From the NCBI GenBank assembly GCA_029820295.1, contig JALGVA010000038.1:1-37095 (forward strand): DNA of 37,095 bases, in the 5' to 3' direction. This DNA is from Candidatus Zipacnadia bacterium. Lineage in GTDB: Bacteria; Armatimonadota; Zipacnadia; Zipacnadales; UBA5352. The notes under the pieces were generated by a model. The model made no database searches, had not been told where the DNA came from, and worked only from the letters and a program-made list of their open reading frames with translations. The first letter of the stretch is position 1, and each line of letters begins with the position of its first letter. The translations under genes were made by a program, and so were the position numbers. Positions 8,202 to 17,600 of this stretch are shown in pieces.

Positions 8202-9560
8202 GTGAACGTGATCCTGATCGTCTCCGATACCTGCCGCCGCGACCGCATCGGCGCCTACGGCTGCGAGTGGATGAACACGCCCTCGCTGGACTACCTCGCG
8301 TCGAAGTCGTTCGTCTTCGAGCGCGCCTACTGCGCCTCGTTCCCGACCGTCCCCCACCGCGTGGACGTGCTGACCGGCCGCTTCGGCTTCCCGTTCTACG
8401 GCTGGCAGCCCGTGCCCGAGGGCATGTCGTCGCTGCCCGAACCGCTGGAGGCGCAGGGCCTCGCCACGCAGCTCATCTACGACACGCCCGGCATGTTCGG
8501 TTCGCAGTGCTACCAGGGATTCCGCGGCGTGAAGTACCAGGCGGGGCAGGCGGCGCGCTGCGAGGAGATGATCCGGCTGGTGCTGCCCGTCGAGCTGCCC
8601 TGCGACGCCGACCGCGTCCGCTCGCCCGAGGCGATGCTGGCGCGCATGCGCGACGCCACCTGGTGGCAGGACGAGAGCGACAGCTTCGTGGCGCGCACCT
8701 CGATGGCCGCCGCGCAGTGGTTGGAGGAGAACTGCGGCGCGCAGGACTTCCTGCTGTGGGTGGACACCTTCGACCCGCATGAGCCGTGGCTGTCCCCGCT
8801 GTGGTACGCGCGCATGTACTACCCCGACTACGTCGGCCAGGACTTCATCCAGGCGCCCTACGACTACCTCGACGACCGCTTCACCGAGGAGGAGGTGCGC
8901 TGGATGCACGCGCGCTACTGCGGCGAGCTGACCATGATGGACCGGTGGATCGGCGAGGTCATCGACCGCTTCTTCGACCTGGGCTTCGCTGAGGACACCG
9001 CGCTCATCTTCACCTCCGACCACGGCTTCTACCTCGGCGAGCACAATCGCGCGGGCAAGCACACCATCGTCCGCGAGCCGTGGCCGCTCTACGACGAGGT
9101 CGCGGCGGTGCCGCTGATGGTCTACGTGCCGGGGGTCGAGCCGGGGCGCTCCGACGCGCTGGTGCAGGCGCCGGACCTGCGCGCGACCATCATGGAGCTG
9201 ATGGGCGCGGAGGAGCCCGCGGACGTGCATGGGCGCTCGATCATGCCGGTGGTGCGCGGCGAGGCCGACGGCCACCGCGAGTTCGCGGTGTCGTCGGGCT
9301 ATCTCGATGAGACGCGCGACCCGCTGGTGACGCGCATCGCGGTGAACTCCGCGGACGGCTGGTCGCTGCACTTCCACCCGAGCTACGAACCCGAACTCTA
9401 CTACCTGCCCGAGGACCCGGGCCAGCTCAGCAACGTCATCGCGGACAACCGCGAGCAGGCCGCGCGCCTGCACGTCGGCTTCCTCGACTTCCTGCGCGAG
9501 GTCGAGGCGCCTGCGGTGACCATCGAGCGCCTCGGGAGCTTCGAGCGGCGCGCGGGCTAG
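8202..9560 (+). CDS. Sulfatase-fold (alkaline phosphatase superfamily) hydrolase with Thr nucleophile position
   Basis: A 452-residue cytoplasmic enzyme of the sulfatase fold. MNVILIVSDTCRRD gives the first metal Asp (D9), TFDPHEPW lies mid-protein, and SDHGFYLGEH gives the second metal site. In classical sulfatases the AYCxSPxCxPSR segment supplies the Cys turned into formylglycine. Here AYCASFPTVPHR aligns with no gap and places Thr49 where that Cys should be, followed by TVPHR and LTGR. A Thr nucleophile is the rule in phosphatases and phosphodiesterases of the superfamily, so phosphoester or phosphonate hydrolysis is as likely as sulfate ester hydrolysis. GTG at 8202 has GAGGTG six bases upstream; the ATG at 8196 abuts that motif and is less likely. 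The stop overlaps the convergent secretin gene's stop in one CTAG. Confidence 0.8.
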   Translation: MNVILIVSDTCRRDRIGAYGCEWMNTPSLDYLASKSFVFERAYCASFPTVPHRVDVLTGRFGFPFYGWQPVPEGMSSLPEPLEAQGLATQLIYDTPGMFGSQCYQGFRGVKYQAGQAARCEEMIRLVLPVELPCDADRVRSPEAMLARMRDATWWQDESDSFVARTSMAAAQWLEENCGAQDFLLWVDTFDPHEPWLSPLWYARMYYPDYVGQDFIQAPYDYLDDRFTEEEVRWMHARYCGELTMMDRWIGEVIDRFFDLGFAEDTALIFTSDHGFYLGEHNRAGKHTIVREPWPLYDEVAAVPLMVYVPGVEPGRSDALVQAPDLRATIMELMGAEEPADVHGRSIMPVVRGEADGHREFAVSSGYLDETRDPLVTRIAVNSADGWSLHFHPSYEPELYYLPEDPGQLSNVIADNREQAARLHVGFLDFLREVEAPAVTIERLGSFERRAG

Positions 9561-11296
9561 GGCTGCGCATCCTCTCCGGGCTCGACCGAGCGGTAGAACT
9601 GCGCGTCCGCCTCCTCCACCGCGGCGGCGGCTACGGCCGCTGCCGCCTCCGGGTCTATCACCCGCGGCGTGACGAAGAACACCAGCTCGGTGTCGGTGGA
9701 GCGCGTGCGCGAGCTGGTGAACAGCCCGCCGATGATCGGGATGTCGCTCAGAATCGGGATCCGCCGCTCGACCGTATCAGTCTGGCGCTGGGTCAACCCG
9801 CCGATGACGATGGTCTCGCCGTCGCGCGCGCGGATGTTGGCCTCGGCCCGGCGCGTGCTCAGGCGGGGGATGCCGGTCTCCGGGTTGATGTCCACGATGT
9901 TGCTGACTTCGCACTCGATGTAGCTGGTTATCTCACCGTTCCCGCCCGTCCAGGGCACGATGGTCAGCGAGACGCCCACGCGCACCGTCTCGATGCGCTC
10001 CTGCTCCCTGCCGGAGCGGAAGTAAGTCATGCGGATGAAGCGGTCGCGGCCGATGAAGATATTGGCGCGCTCACCGTTCATCGCCGCCATGCGCGGCTGA
10101 GCGTGAATGCGCGCCTGACCCGAGCTGAGCAGCGCGCGCACGCGCCCGGAGAGCGTCTCGGTCTCGACCACGCCGCCGGAGACCCCGTAACTCTCGCCCT
10201 CGGCGTAGCGCACATCGCCGCTGAGTGAGCTGCCGCTGGTCTGCCAGTCCTCGCCGTGGTACGCCCAGTCGAGGAAGCTCTCGGACGAGCCGTCGCGCGT
10301 GATCTCCACCGCGAGCACCTCGACCATGATCAGCGGCGGCGCGATGTCGATGGCGCGCAGGTCGCGCCCGATCTTCTCCAGCATCTGCGTGGGCGCGGTG
10401 ACCACGATGGAGTTCTGCTGCGGGTTACGCCGCAGATACTCGATCAGGAAGGGCGGCAGCAGGCTGGCGGCGTCATCCACCTGCAGGTAGGTCAGCGGAT
10501 AGGACTCGGTCGCGGAGCGCCCGTAGGTGGGCAGGTCGGTGGGAATACCCTCGCTCAGCATCTTCACGTCGCCGACGGTGGAGATGGCCAGGCCGTAGCC
10601 GCTGGCGATGCCCTGCAGCACCTGATCGGCGGTCAGGCCGGTCACGTTCATGCTGACCTCGCGCTTCACCCGGTCATCGACCGCGACGTTCACCCCCGCG
10701 GCGCGCGCGATCTCAGCCACCACGCGGTGCAGATCGGCCTTGAGCGCGCGCACGGTCAGCAGGCCGTCGGCGTACTCCACCTCGATCGTGCTTTCATCAT
10801 CGTCCTCGGCCGTGGTGGCCTCGCCCGGGGCGCCCGTGTCGCCGTTGCCTCGCCGGCGGGGCACGGTGCGCTCGGTGCGCACATTGATGACCAGCTTCCG
10901 CGGATCGCTCTGCTCGGGGATGCTGAACTCCGACGCGTCCACCAGCACGATGCGCATGTTCAGGCCGACGCCGTTGGGGGCGTCGGGCGGCGTGGTGAAG
11001 CTGATGTGGCTGATCGGGTGCGCGTTCTCGGGCCGGATCAGGTCATCGCTGAGCGCCGAGCGGGCGTTCTCGAGGTCGATCACGATCTCGGTGACCGCGC
11101 GCCAGTCGCCGGTGCGCACGCGGTACTGCAGCATGCCGTCGGCCTCGACGGTGATGCTGGCGCCGTTGCTCAGGCCGGCGGTCTTCACGCTGGTGATCGA
11201 GCAGTAGGCGTCCTGGGCCACCGCCGGAGCGATCGCGAGCAGGATAAGTGACGTCGCAGCGAAGATCACGGGCGCGGCGCGTTGATGCAGTGCCAT
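9557..11296 (-). CDS. Secretin-family outer-membrane protein (third gene of triple-secretin operon)
   Basis: A 579-residue protein with a signal peptide (cleavage near AVAQ). Residues about 28-140 form a beta domain beginning with a Cys (YCSITSVK) that is also present in the next gene upstream. An acidic linker follows, then an STN-type domain (about 165-235), a NolW-like repeat around YPLTYLQVDDAASLLP and a C-terminal secretin domain (about 370-540). The family signature is intact: IPILSDIPIIGGLF. Secretins form multimeric gated pores in the outer membrane for type II/III secretion, type IV pili or phage exit. No ATPase, pilin or inner-membrane platform gene is in the window. The start has GGAGG and overlaps the upstream gene's stop by one base (TGATG). 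The stop shares CTAG with the convergent sulfatase-fold gene. Confidence 0.85.
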   Translation of the reverse strand: MALHQRAAPVIFAATSLILLAIAPAVAQDAYCSITSVKTAGLSNGASITVEADGMLQYRVRTGDWRAVTEIVIDLENARSALSDDLIRPENAHPISHISFTTPPDAPNGVGLNMRIVLVDASEFSIPEQSDPRKLVINVRTERTVPRRRGNGDTGAPGEATTAEDDDESTIEVEYADGLLTVRALKADLHRVVAEIARAAGVNVAVDDRVKREVSMNVTGLTADQVLQGIASGYGLAISTVGDVKMLSEGIPTDLPTYGRSATESYPLTYLQVDDAASLLPPFLIEYLRRNPQQNSIVVTAPTQMLEKIGRDLRAIDIAPPLIMVEVLAVEITRDGSSESFLDWAYHGEDWQTSGSSLSGDVRYAEGESYGVSGGVVETETLSGRVRALLSSGQARIHAQPRMAAMNGERANIFIGRDRFIRMTYFRSGREQERIETVRVGVSLTIVPWTGGNGEITSYIECEVSNIVDINPETGIPRLSTRRAEANIRARDGETIVIGGLTQRQTDTVERRIPILSDIPIIGGLFTSSRTRSTDTELVFFVTPRVIDPEAAAAVAAAAVEEADAQFYRSVEPGEDAQP

Positions 11297-13014
11297 CAGC
11301 TCTGATCCTCCGAATCCGCCTCATGCGGGCGGGAACGTGCGTACTCCGCGGAGATAAGAAAGACGATCTCGGTCGCCTCCGCCTCGCGCTGTCGTGACTC
11401 GGTGATGTCGCGCAGCAGCCACGCGTCACGGAAGGGCTCCGGGCCGCTGCGCCGGTCATCCTCGCTGCCTCGCACCATCCCACCGCCCACCACCGCGGTG
11501 TCGCCGTCGGCCATGATGAGGGTCGTGCGTGCCTCACGTGTATCCACGAGCGGCGCGTCAGAGCCCACGCCCCGGAAGGTGCTCACCGACAGGCGCAGGC
11601 GCACCTCGATGGTGCCCGCCCCCATCGGCCGCGGGCGGATGTTCAGGTTCACACCGGCCTCGGCCGAGCGCAACTGCGCCTCTTCGCCCGACGAGAGGTA
11701 CACGTAGTACTGGCGCCGGCCCACGAACAGGTCGGCGCGCTGGCCGGGCCTGACCACCAGCGACGGGCGCGCGCGCAGGCGCAGGGCGCGTGAGGTGTCC
11801 AGCGCGCGGATGTTGGCCACCCACTCGTCGAAGGGCTCGTCGCCGTTCTCGATGCGGATGGTGCCCTCAGAGCCGTCGATCTCGACCCGTGTGTCATCGC
11901 CGCCCACCAGGCGCCACAGCCTGCGTGCGGTCTCCGCGTCACTGATCTCCACCACCGCAGTGCGCACGCGGATGAGCTGCGACGGCCGGTCCAGGTCCTC
12001 GATGTCCTCGCCGATGCGGTCGAGGAGCTGGCTGGGCCCGTAGGCGATGATGCTGTCCCCGCTCTCCGAGGCCTTGAGATAGCGCAGCAGGAAGTTGGGC
12101 AGCAGGTCGATGGCGTCACGGGCCTCGATGTAGCGCAGCGGGTAGATGCGCGTACCGCCGGCCGCGTAGGGCGCCAGGCTGGTGGGCAGACCGTCGCTGA
12201 CCAGCCACGCGCCGTCATCCTGCGAGACCGTCAGGCCGTAGCCCGCGGCCACCGAGGTCACGAAGCGCGCCAGCGGCACGGCCTCCATGTGCACCGTCGC
12301 CAGACGCTTGACGCGGTCATCGACGTACACGGTCGCCCCCGCGGCCGCCGCCACCTCCGCCGCCAGCTCCTCCAGCGGCACGTTGACGCAATCGACGGTC
12401 AGCAGCCCGTCCTCCACGCCGACCGACAGCTCGGGCGTCAGGCCCTGCTCGCGCCGCGGCCTGGCGGGCGCGCGCACCTCCTCGTGGCGGTCGCTCCACA
12501 CCAGGATCTGCAGCTCGCGCCCCGACTGTGACTTGCGCACGTCGAAGGCAATCGTGCCCCAGTCCACCCACCAGTCGAAGTCGTCCCAGTTATCCACCGC
12601 CAGCGCGTGCACGATGGCCGGCTCGTAGAGCACCAGGCGCACGTCCAGGCCCACGCCCTCGCGCGAATCCGGCGGCGTGGTCATCTGCAGATGGCTGACC
12701 GGGTAGGTGCCGATGTCGGCGAAGGTGCCCACCAGCGAGCGTGCGTTGGTGATCCGGATGGGAATCTCGCGCTTGCCTACGCGGTTCCAGTTGCCGTCCA
12801 GGTCCTGCTCCACGAACTCCCCAATGGCCACCTCGACGTGCAGCAGACCGTCGGCCTTGAGCGTGATCTCGACCGCGTTGCTGAGCTGCTTGACCGTGAT
12901 GTCGGTGATGTTGCAGGCCACACGCGTCTGCGCCGGCGCCGGGCGTGCGACCACCAGCGCGGCCAGCACGGCGACCGCGAGGCCGGCGGCACAACGCCGG
13001 ACGCGACTACTCAT
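11296..13014 (-). CDS. Degenerate secretin-family protein (middle gene of the operon)
   Basis: A 572-residue protein with a signal peptide ending near RPAPAQ. It copies the layout of its downstream neighbour: an N-terminal Cys-starting domain (ACNITDITVK, about 32-150), an STN-like domain (DDRVKR, about 195-270), a NolW-like segment (YPLRYIEARDAIDLLP) and a C-terminal secretin-like barrel region (about 390-540). The secretin signature is lost: where the others have P-I-L-S-D-I-P-x-I-G-x-L-F, this has PEPFRDAWLLRDI, and the preceding GG is followed by GMVRGSEDD. It may be a non-pore subunit or scaffold, or a decaying paralogue; the intact frame and coupling argue against decay. The ATG at 13014 has GGAGG, overlaps the upstream gene by 8 bases and is preferred to one 17 codons earlier. 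Confidence 0.8.
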   Translation of the reverse strand: MSSRVRRCAAGLAVAVLAALVVARPAPAQTRVACNITDITVKQLSNAVEITLKADGLLHVEVAIGEFVEQDLDGNWNRVGKREIPIRITNARSLVGTFADIGTYPVSHLQMTTPPDSREGVGLDVRLVLYEPAIVHALAVDNWDDFDWWVDWGTIAFDVRKSQSGRELQILVWSDRHEEVRAPARPRREQGLTPELSVGVEDGLLTVDCVNVPLEELAAEVAAAAGATVYVDDRVKRLATVHMEAVPLARFVTSVAAGYGLTVSQDDGAWLVSDGLPTSLAPYAAGGTRIYPLRYIEARDAIDLLPNFLLRYLKASESGDSIIAYGPSQLLDRIGEDIEDLDRPSQLIRVRTAVVEISDAETARRLWRLVGGDDTRVEIDGSEGTIRIENGDEPFDEWVANIRALDTSRALRLRARPSLVVRPGQRADLFVGRRQYYVYLSSGEEAQLRSAEAGVNLNIRPRPMGAGTIEVRLRLSVSTFRGVGSDAPLVDTREARTTLIMADGDTAVVGGGMVRGSEDDRRSGPEPFRDAWLLRDITESRQREAEATEIVFLISAEYARSRPHEADSEDQS

Positions 13015-14383
13015 CGGCGGGTTCCTCCATGGGCGCGGGCACCTCGACCGGAAGGGCGTCCTCACCCGGGTCGGCCTCGCCCTCGGGCAGGAAGCGGCGC
13101 CGGATGGCCTCCTCCTCGTCGGGAGGCAGGTGCCCGGTCTGTGAGAGCAGCCGCGCGGTGACGAAGATGGCCAGATCCACGGTCGTGTTCTCGATGGAGT
13201 GCGAGGTGAAGAGCGGGCCGATGAGCGGGATGTCGGAGAGGATCGGGATGCGCGAGCGCACCTCGCGGCTCTCGTCCTGGCGCAGGCCGCCGATGATCAG
13301 CGTCTGGCCGTCGCGCACGCGCACCGTAGTCTGGGCCGAGCGCGTGGTCTTCTCGGGCAGGCCGGTGAGCTCCGACACCGCGCCCAGAGTCGAGATCTCC
13401 TCCTCGATGCGCAGGATGATCTCGCCGTTGCCGCCGGTAAGTGGGCGCATGTCGAGGCTTACGCCCGCGTCGATGGAGTTCTGCGTGCCCCGGCCCGGGA
13501 TCGACACGGGGATCTGCAGGTACTGCCGGGTGCCGATGAAGATCTCGGCGCTGGAGCCGCTGACGGTGGCGATGCGCGGGCAGGCGCGCACCCGCGCCTT
13601 GCGCGCATTCACCAGGGCGTCGATCCAGGCGTAGAAGTCGGTGGTCAGCCGGGCGATGGCGGTGAAGTTCAGGTCGCCGGTGAGCGAGTCCACCGCCAGC
13701 CCGAGCTTGTGGTTGGACCAGCCGATCTGCGTGGAGAAGGTGTCGGTGTCGATATCCGTGAACTCGACCACCAGCACGTCCAGCATGATCTGCGCCGGCG
13801 GCTGGTCGAACTGTTCGATGTCCTCCCGGAAGCGGCGCAGCACGGCGTCCGGCGCCGACAGCACCACCGCGTTCTGCGACGCGTTGGCCTTGACGTACTT
13901 GGTGAGGAAGGCGGGCATCAGCTCACGCGCCTGCCCGGCCGACACGTACTGCGTGGTGTAGCTGCCGATGCTGGAGAGCAGGTAAGAGGACGGCGAGTTG
14001 GGAATGCCCTCGGACAGGATGAAGATCTCATCCACCTCGGCGAAGGACAGCCCGTAGGTGTCCACTATGGTGGCGAGGATCTCACGCGGTTGCTTGTCCA
14101 CGAGGTTGAGCGTGACCTTGCGGTCCACCGTGTCATCGACGATGATGGCCAGGCCGGTCTCGCGCGCCAGCTCGCTCAGCAACTGGTGGGCGTCGGCGTT
14201 CACCGCGAACAGCGAGACGCCGCCCTCGCCCACGGTGATCGAGATCGACGAGGTGTCCGCCTCTTCCGCGGCGACGGCCGCGAGCGCGCACATCGCCGCC
14301 AGGCACAGCGCGATGGCGGCGCGCATCAGAAGGCGCCTTCCCGGGGGGATGCCCCCGGTGAGCGCCCGTGCAGGTGGGTTCAT
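13007..14383 (-). CDS. Secretin-family outer-membrane protein (first gene of triple-secretin operon)
   Basis: A 458-residue protein and the shortest of the three. It has a signal peptide, an STN-type domain (about 45-115, with DDTVDRKVTLNL), a NolW-like segment (TTQYVSAGQARELMPAFL) and a secretin domain (about 235-400) with the intact signature IPILSDIPLIGPLF. It lacks the extra Cys-starting N-terminal domain of the other two. All three share an LS/DEG-I/L-P motif after the STN domain, which suggests duplication within the locus. The start at 14383 has GGAG 11 bases upstream; an internal ATG at 14326 right before the hydrophobic helix (MRAAIALCL) is a reasonable alternative. The C-terminus is a Glu/Pro-rich tail. 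Divergent from the large secreted protein gene. Confidence 0.85.
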   Translation of the reverse strand: MNPPARALTGGIPPGRRLLMRAAIALCLAAMCALAAVAAEEADTSSISITVGEGGVSLFAVNADAHQLLSELARETGLAIIVDDTVDRKVTLNLVDKQPREILATIVDTYGLSFAEVDEIFILSEGIPNSPSSYLLSSIGSYTTQYVSAGQARELMPAFLTKYVKANASQNAVVLSAPDAVLRRFREDIEQFDQPPAQIMLDVLVVEFTDIDTDTFSTQIGWSNHKLGLAVDSLTGDLNFTAIARLTTDFYAWIDALVNARKARVRACPRIATVSGSSAEIFIGTRQYLQIPVSIPGRGTQNSIDAGVSLDMRPLTGGNGEIILRIEEEISTLGAVSELTGLPEKTTRSAQTTVRVRDGQTLIIGGLRQDESREVRSRIPILSDIPLIGPLFTSHSIENTTVDLAIFVTARLLSQTGHLPPDEEEAIRRRFLPEGEADPGEDALPVEVPAPMEEPADE

Positions 14384-14683
14384 CAGGTCTCAGCTCCGAA
14401 GTGACCGACGTGTCGATCGTGTCACGGCTTCACATGCTCTACGCGCCGTCCCGGACGCGCTGCGCCGGTCGCACACTACCATGCGCGCGGCCGACCCCGC
14501 CGCGCCGACTGCGTCGCATGGCGCGCAGCCGCCCTCGCGGGCGGGTCCCGCCGCGCAATGAGTACCGGACGGGTGGGAATTCCGCGCCGCCTCGCTCCCC
14601 TCCTTCTCCTCAACGAGGCAGGCGCAAGAAAAGTTGCAGACGAAACCGATTGCGTCACCACAACGTGCCCGGAGGCGATCCCG
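14384..14683. other. 300-base divergent intergenic region
   Basis: This gap lies between the outward-reading secretin operon and the large secreted-protein gene and must carry promoters for both. GTGAC/GTCAC half-sites flank 15 bases at 14401-14425, close to the secretin start, and could be an operator, but the symmetry is short. The only AT-leaning patch is 14625-14665 (AAGAAAAGTTGCAG...), where a promoter for the plus-strand gene is plausible; I found no good -10 at the right spacing. GGAGG at 14671-14675 is the downstream ribosome binding site. No gene seen. Confidence 0.4.
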
Positions 14684-17600
14684 ATGCGCACAATGATTTG
14701 GCTGATGACCATGCTGGTCATCCTGTCTGCGGCTCGCATGGCCGGGGCGGACGCGACGGCCATCAAGCGCGTCCTGAGCACGGAGGACGCACAGAGCGTG
14801 AACCTGCTGGGCAATCCGAGCCTCGAGCAGGTCGAGGACGGGATGGCGGTCGGCACCGGCGTCTGGGACGAGGGCTACGAGATCGACGACACCGTCGCCC
14901 GCACCGGTGAGCGCTCCGCCCGCATCAGCACGGACGACCCGGAACGGCAATTCGGCGTGTTGTTCTCCGTGGACCTGAACCAGACGCAGCCGACGCCGGT
15001 GGTGGTCAGCGCCTGGAGCCGCGCGCAGGACGTGAGCGGCACGCCCGCCGGCGGCTACTCGCTGTGGGTGGACATCGACTTCGTCGATGGCTCTCACCTG
15101 TGGGGGCAGAACGCGCCCTTCGCGTGCGGCAGCCACGATTGGCAGCAGCGTACCCTCCCCATCGTCCCCAGCAAGCCCATCCGCACCATCCTCATCTACG
15201 GGCTCTTCCGCGGCAAGACCGGCACGGTGTGGTTCGACGACTTCGTGCTGACTCAGGTCGAGCTGGCCGAGGGCGCGACCGTCTTCAACGGCGTTCCCGT
15301 GCTCGCCGAGCACCCGACAGTGGAGCCGACAGAGGCCATCACGCTCGCGACCGAGGATGGTCTGCAGTTGCGCATCGATGCCGCCACGGGCGTCGTCGTC
15401 GGCCCCGATGGCGCGGTCGGGGGCTTCTTCTGGCGCGATGTGCAGGCCGGCTCGGACTTCCGCCAGCCGCGCGCCGCCGTCGAGCGCGAGGGCGAAGACG
15501 TGCTGCTGCGTGCCCGCGACGACGAGCTGCAGCTTGAGCTTGAGGCGCGCCTGTCGCCGCGCGCGGAGCACATCGCGGTCAGCGGCCTGGTGCGCGACCT
15601 CACCGGCGAGGATCGCGCGGTCAGCGTCTATTTCGCCGCGCCCTGGAACGCCGTGGGCGGCACCTGGCACGACGATCAGCGCCTCACGCGCACCATCGCG
15701 CCTGGCATGACCTGCGAGAACGTGGCGCGCACCGGCGCGGGGCCGCGCGGCGTCTCATCGGCCTACCCGCTGGCGTGCGTCACCACCCAGGACGCCGGCC
15801 TGGGCATCGCCACCCCGATGGACCGGCCGCGCATCATTGACCTCGCCTACGACGCAGGCAGCCGCGAACTTTATGCGGCCGTGCACCTCGGGCTCTCGGC
15901 TCTCACCGAGCGCTTCCCCTCGCAGGCCGACTTCTCCCTGGCGCTCTACGCCGTGGACCCGCAGTGGGGCTTCCGCGACGCCCTGGCGCGCTACTGCGCG
16001 CTTTACCCGCAGTGCTTCACGAAGCGCAACCGCCGTGAGGGCATCTGGATGCCCTTCACCGACGTGAGCACCGTGCAGGGCTGGGAGGACTTCGGCTTCG
16101 CCTTCCACGAGGGCAACAACAACGTGGCCTTCGACGACCAGGCGGACATCGCCAGCTTCGTCTACTGCGAGCCCGTCAGCAACTGGATGCGCATGGCGCC
16201 CGAGGTGCCGCGCACGCGCGAGGCCGCCATGAGCATGCTGCTCGAGCAGGCGGCGCAGGGCAACCCGGACGCCCTCGCCACGGTCAGCTCGGCCGTGTAC
16301 AACGCGCAGGGCGAGGTGGTGGTTGACTGCATCGACGCCCCGTGGTGTGACGGCGCCATGTTCACCAACAACCCGTCGCCGAACCTGCTGAGCGACCACC
16401 CCGACGCGATCACGCAGGGCCGGATGGTGTCCGAGCGCGCCTGGCGCGCCTTCGAGCGTGCCGGTCGGCTCGGCAACTGGAACGGCTACGACCTCGGCTT
16501 TACCTTCGTGCCCGTTGCCGGACGCGAGAACTCGGGCGCGATCCGCTGCACCGCCGACGACCCCGGCCAGCGCCACGGCGCCGCGCAGACGGTGGTCATC
16601 AACCAGGAGCACGCGCGGAACCTGGTGATCAGTGGCTGGAGCCGCGCCGAGGGCGTGCAGGCGGGCGAGGACAGCGACTGGTGCCTCTACGTGGACATCA
16701 CCTACGACAATGGCGAGAACCTGTGGGGGCAGAAGGCCATCTTCGATCCGGGCATCGAGGGCTGGCAGCAGGCCGAGACGGTCATCGAAGTTACCCGGCC
16801 GGTCAGGAATGCAGCGGTCTACGCGCTGCTGCGCGGCGAGGTCACCGGCACCGTATACTTCGACGACCTCTTTCTGGGCGAGGAGGGCGGCGAGACGAAC
16901 CTGCTGCGCAACCCGAGCTTCGAGCCGGCAGAGCCGGGGGAGCTGGACGGCATCTACATCGATTCCTCCGAGATGGCCGCCACCGTCCCCAACTACCGCC
17001 GCGACCACTGGCGCTACAGCACGATTCCGCTGACCTTCACGCGCGACGGCAGCGTGTGCCAGCTCGAGATCTTCAACTCCGTCGAGTTCGCGCGTAGCCT
17101 CGCAGAGCCGCTGCACGACCGCGGCCTGCTCCTGTTCGCCAACAGCACGCCCGGCCGCTTCCCGTGGCTGGCGCCGTGGCTGGACATCATGGGCACGGAG
17201 ACCAACTGGGGGCCGGGCGGCCGCTACACGCCGAATTCGCCCGCAGTGATGAACTACCGGCGCGCGTTGTGCTACCAGCGCCCCTACCTGCTCCTGCTCA
17301 ACACCGTGTACGAGGATTTCCGCCCCGAATGGGTGGAGCTGTACTTCAAGCGCTCGGTAGCCTGGGGCATCTTCCCCAGCTTCTTCAGCCACAACGCCGC
17401 CGATGACCCCTACTGGCAGCGCCCGGCGCTCTACAACCGCGATCGCCCCCTCTTCCAGCGCTACATCCCCGTATGCGCCGCCCTGAGCCGTGCGGGCTGG
17501 GAGCCCCCCACATACGCGCAGAGCGACGATCCGGCGATCTACGTCGAGCGCTTCGGGGGGAGTCCGGCGGCCGGCGGCGAACTCTTCTTGACGATATTCA

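Noticed and set aside
10256-14404. Plus-strand open frames opposite the secretin operon
   Set aside because: No domain, poor composition and no ribosome binding site; the minus-strand secretins explain the DNA.
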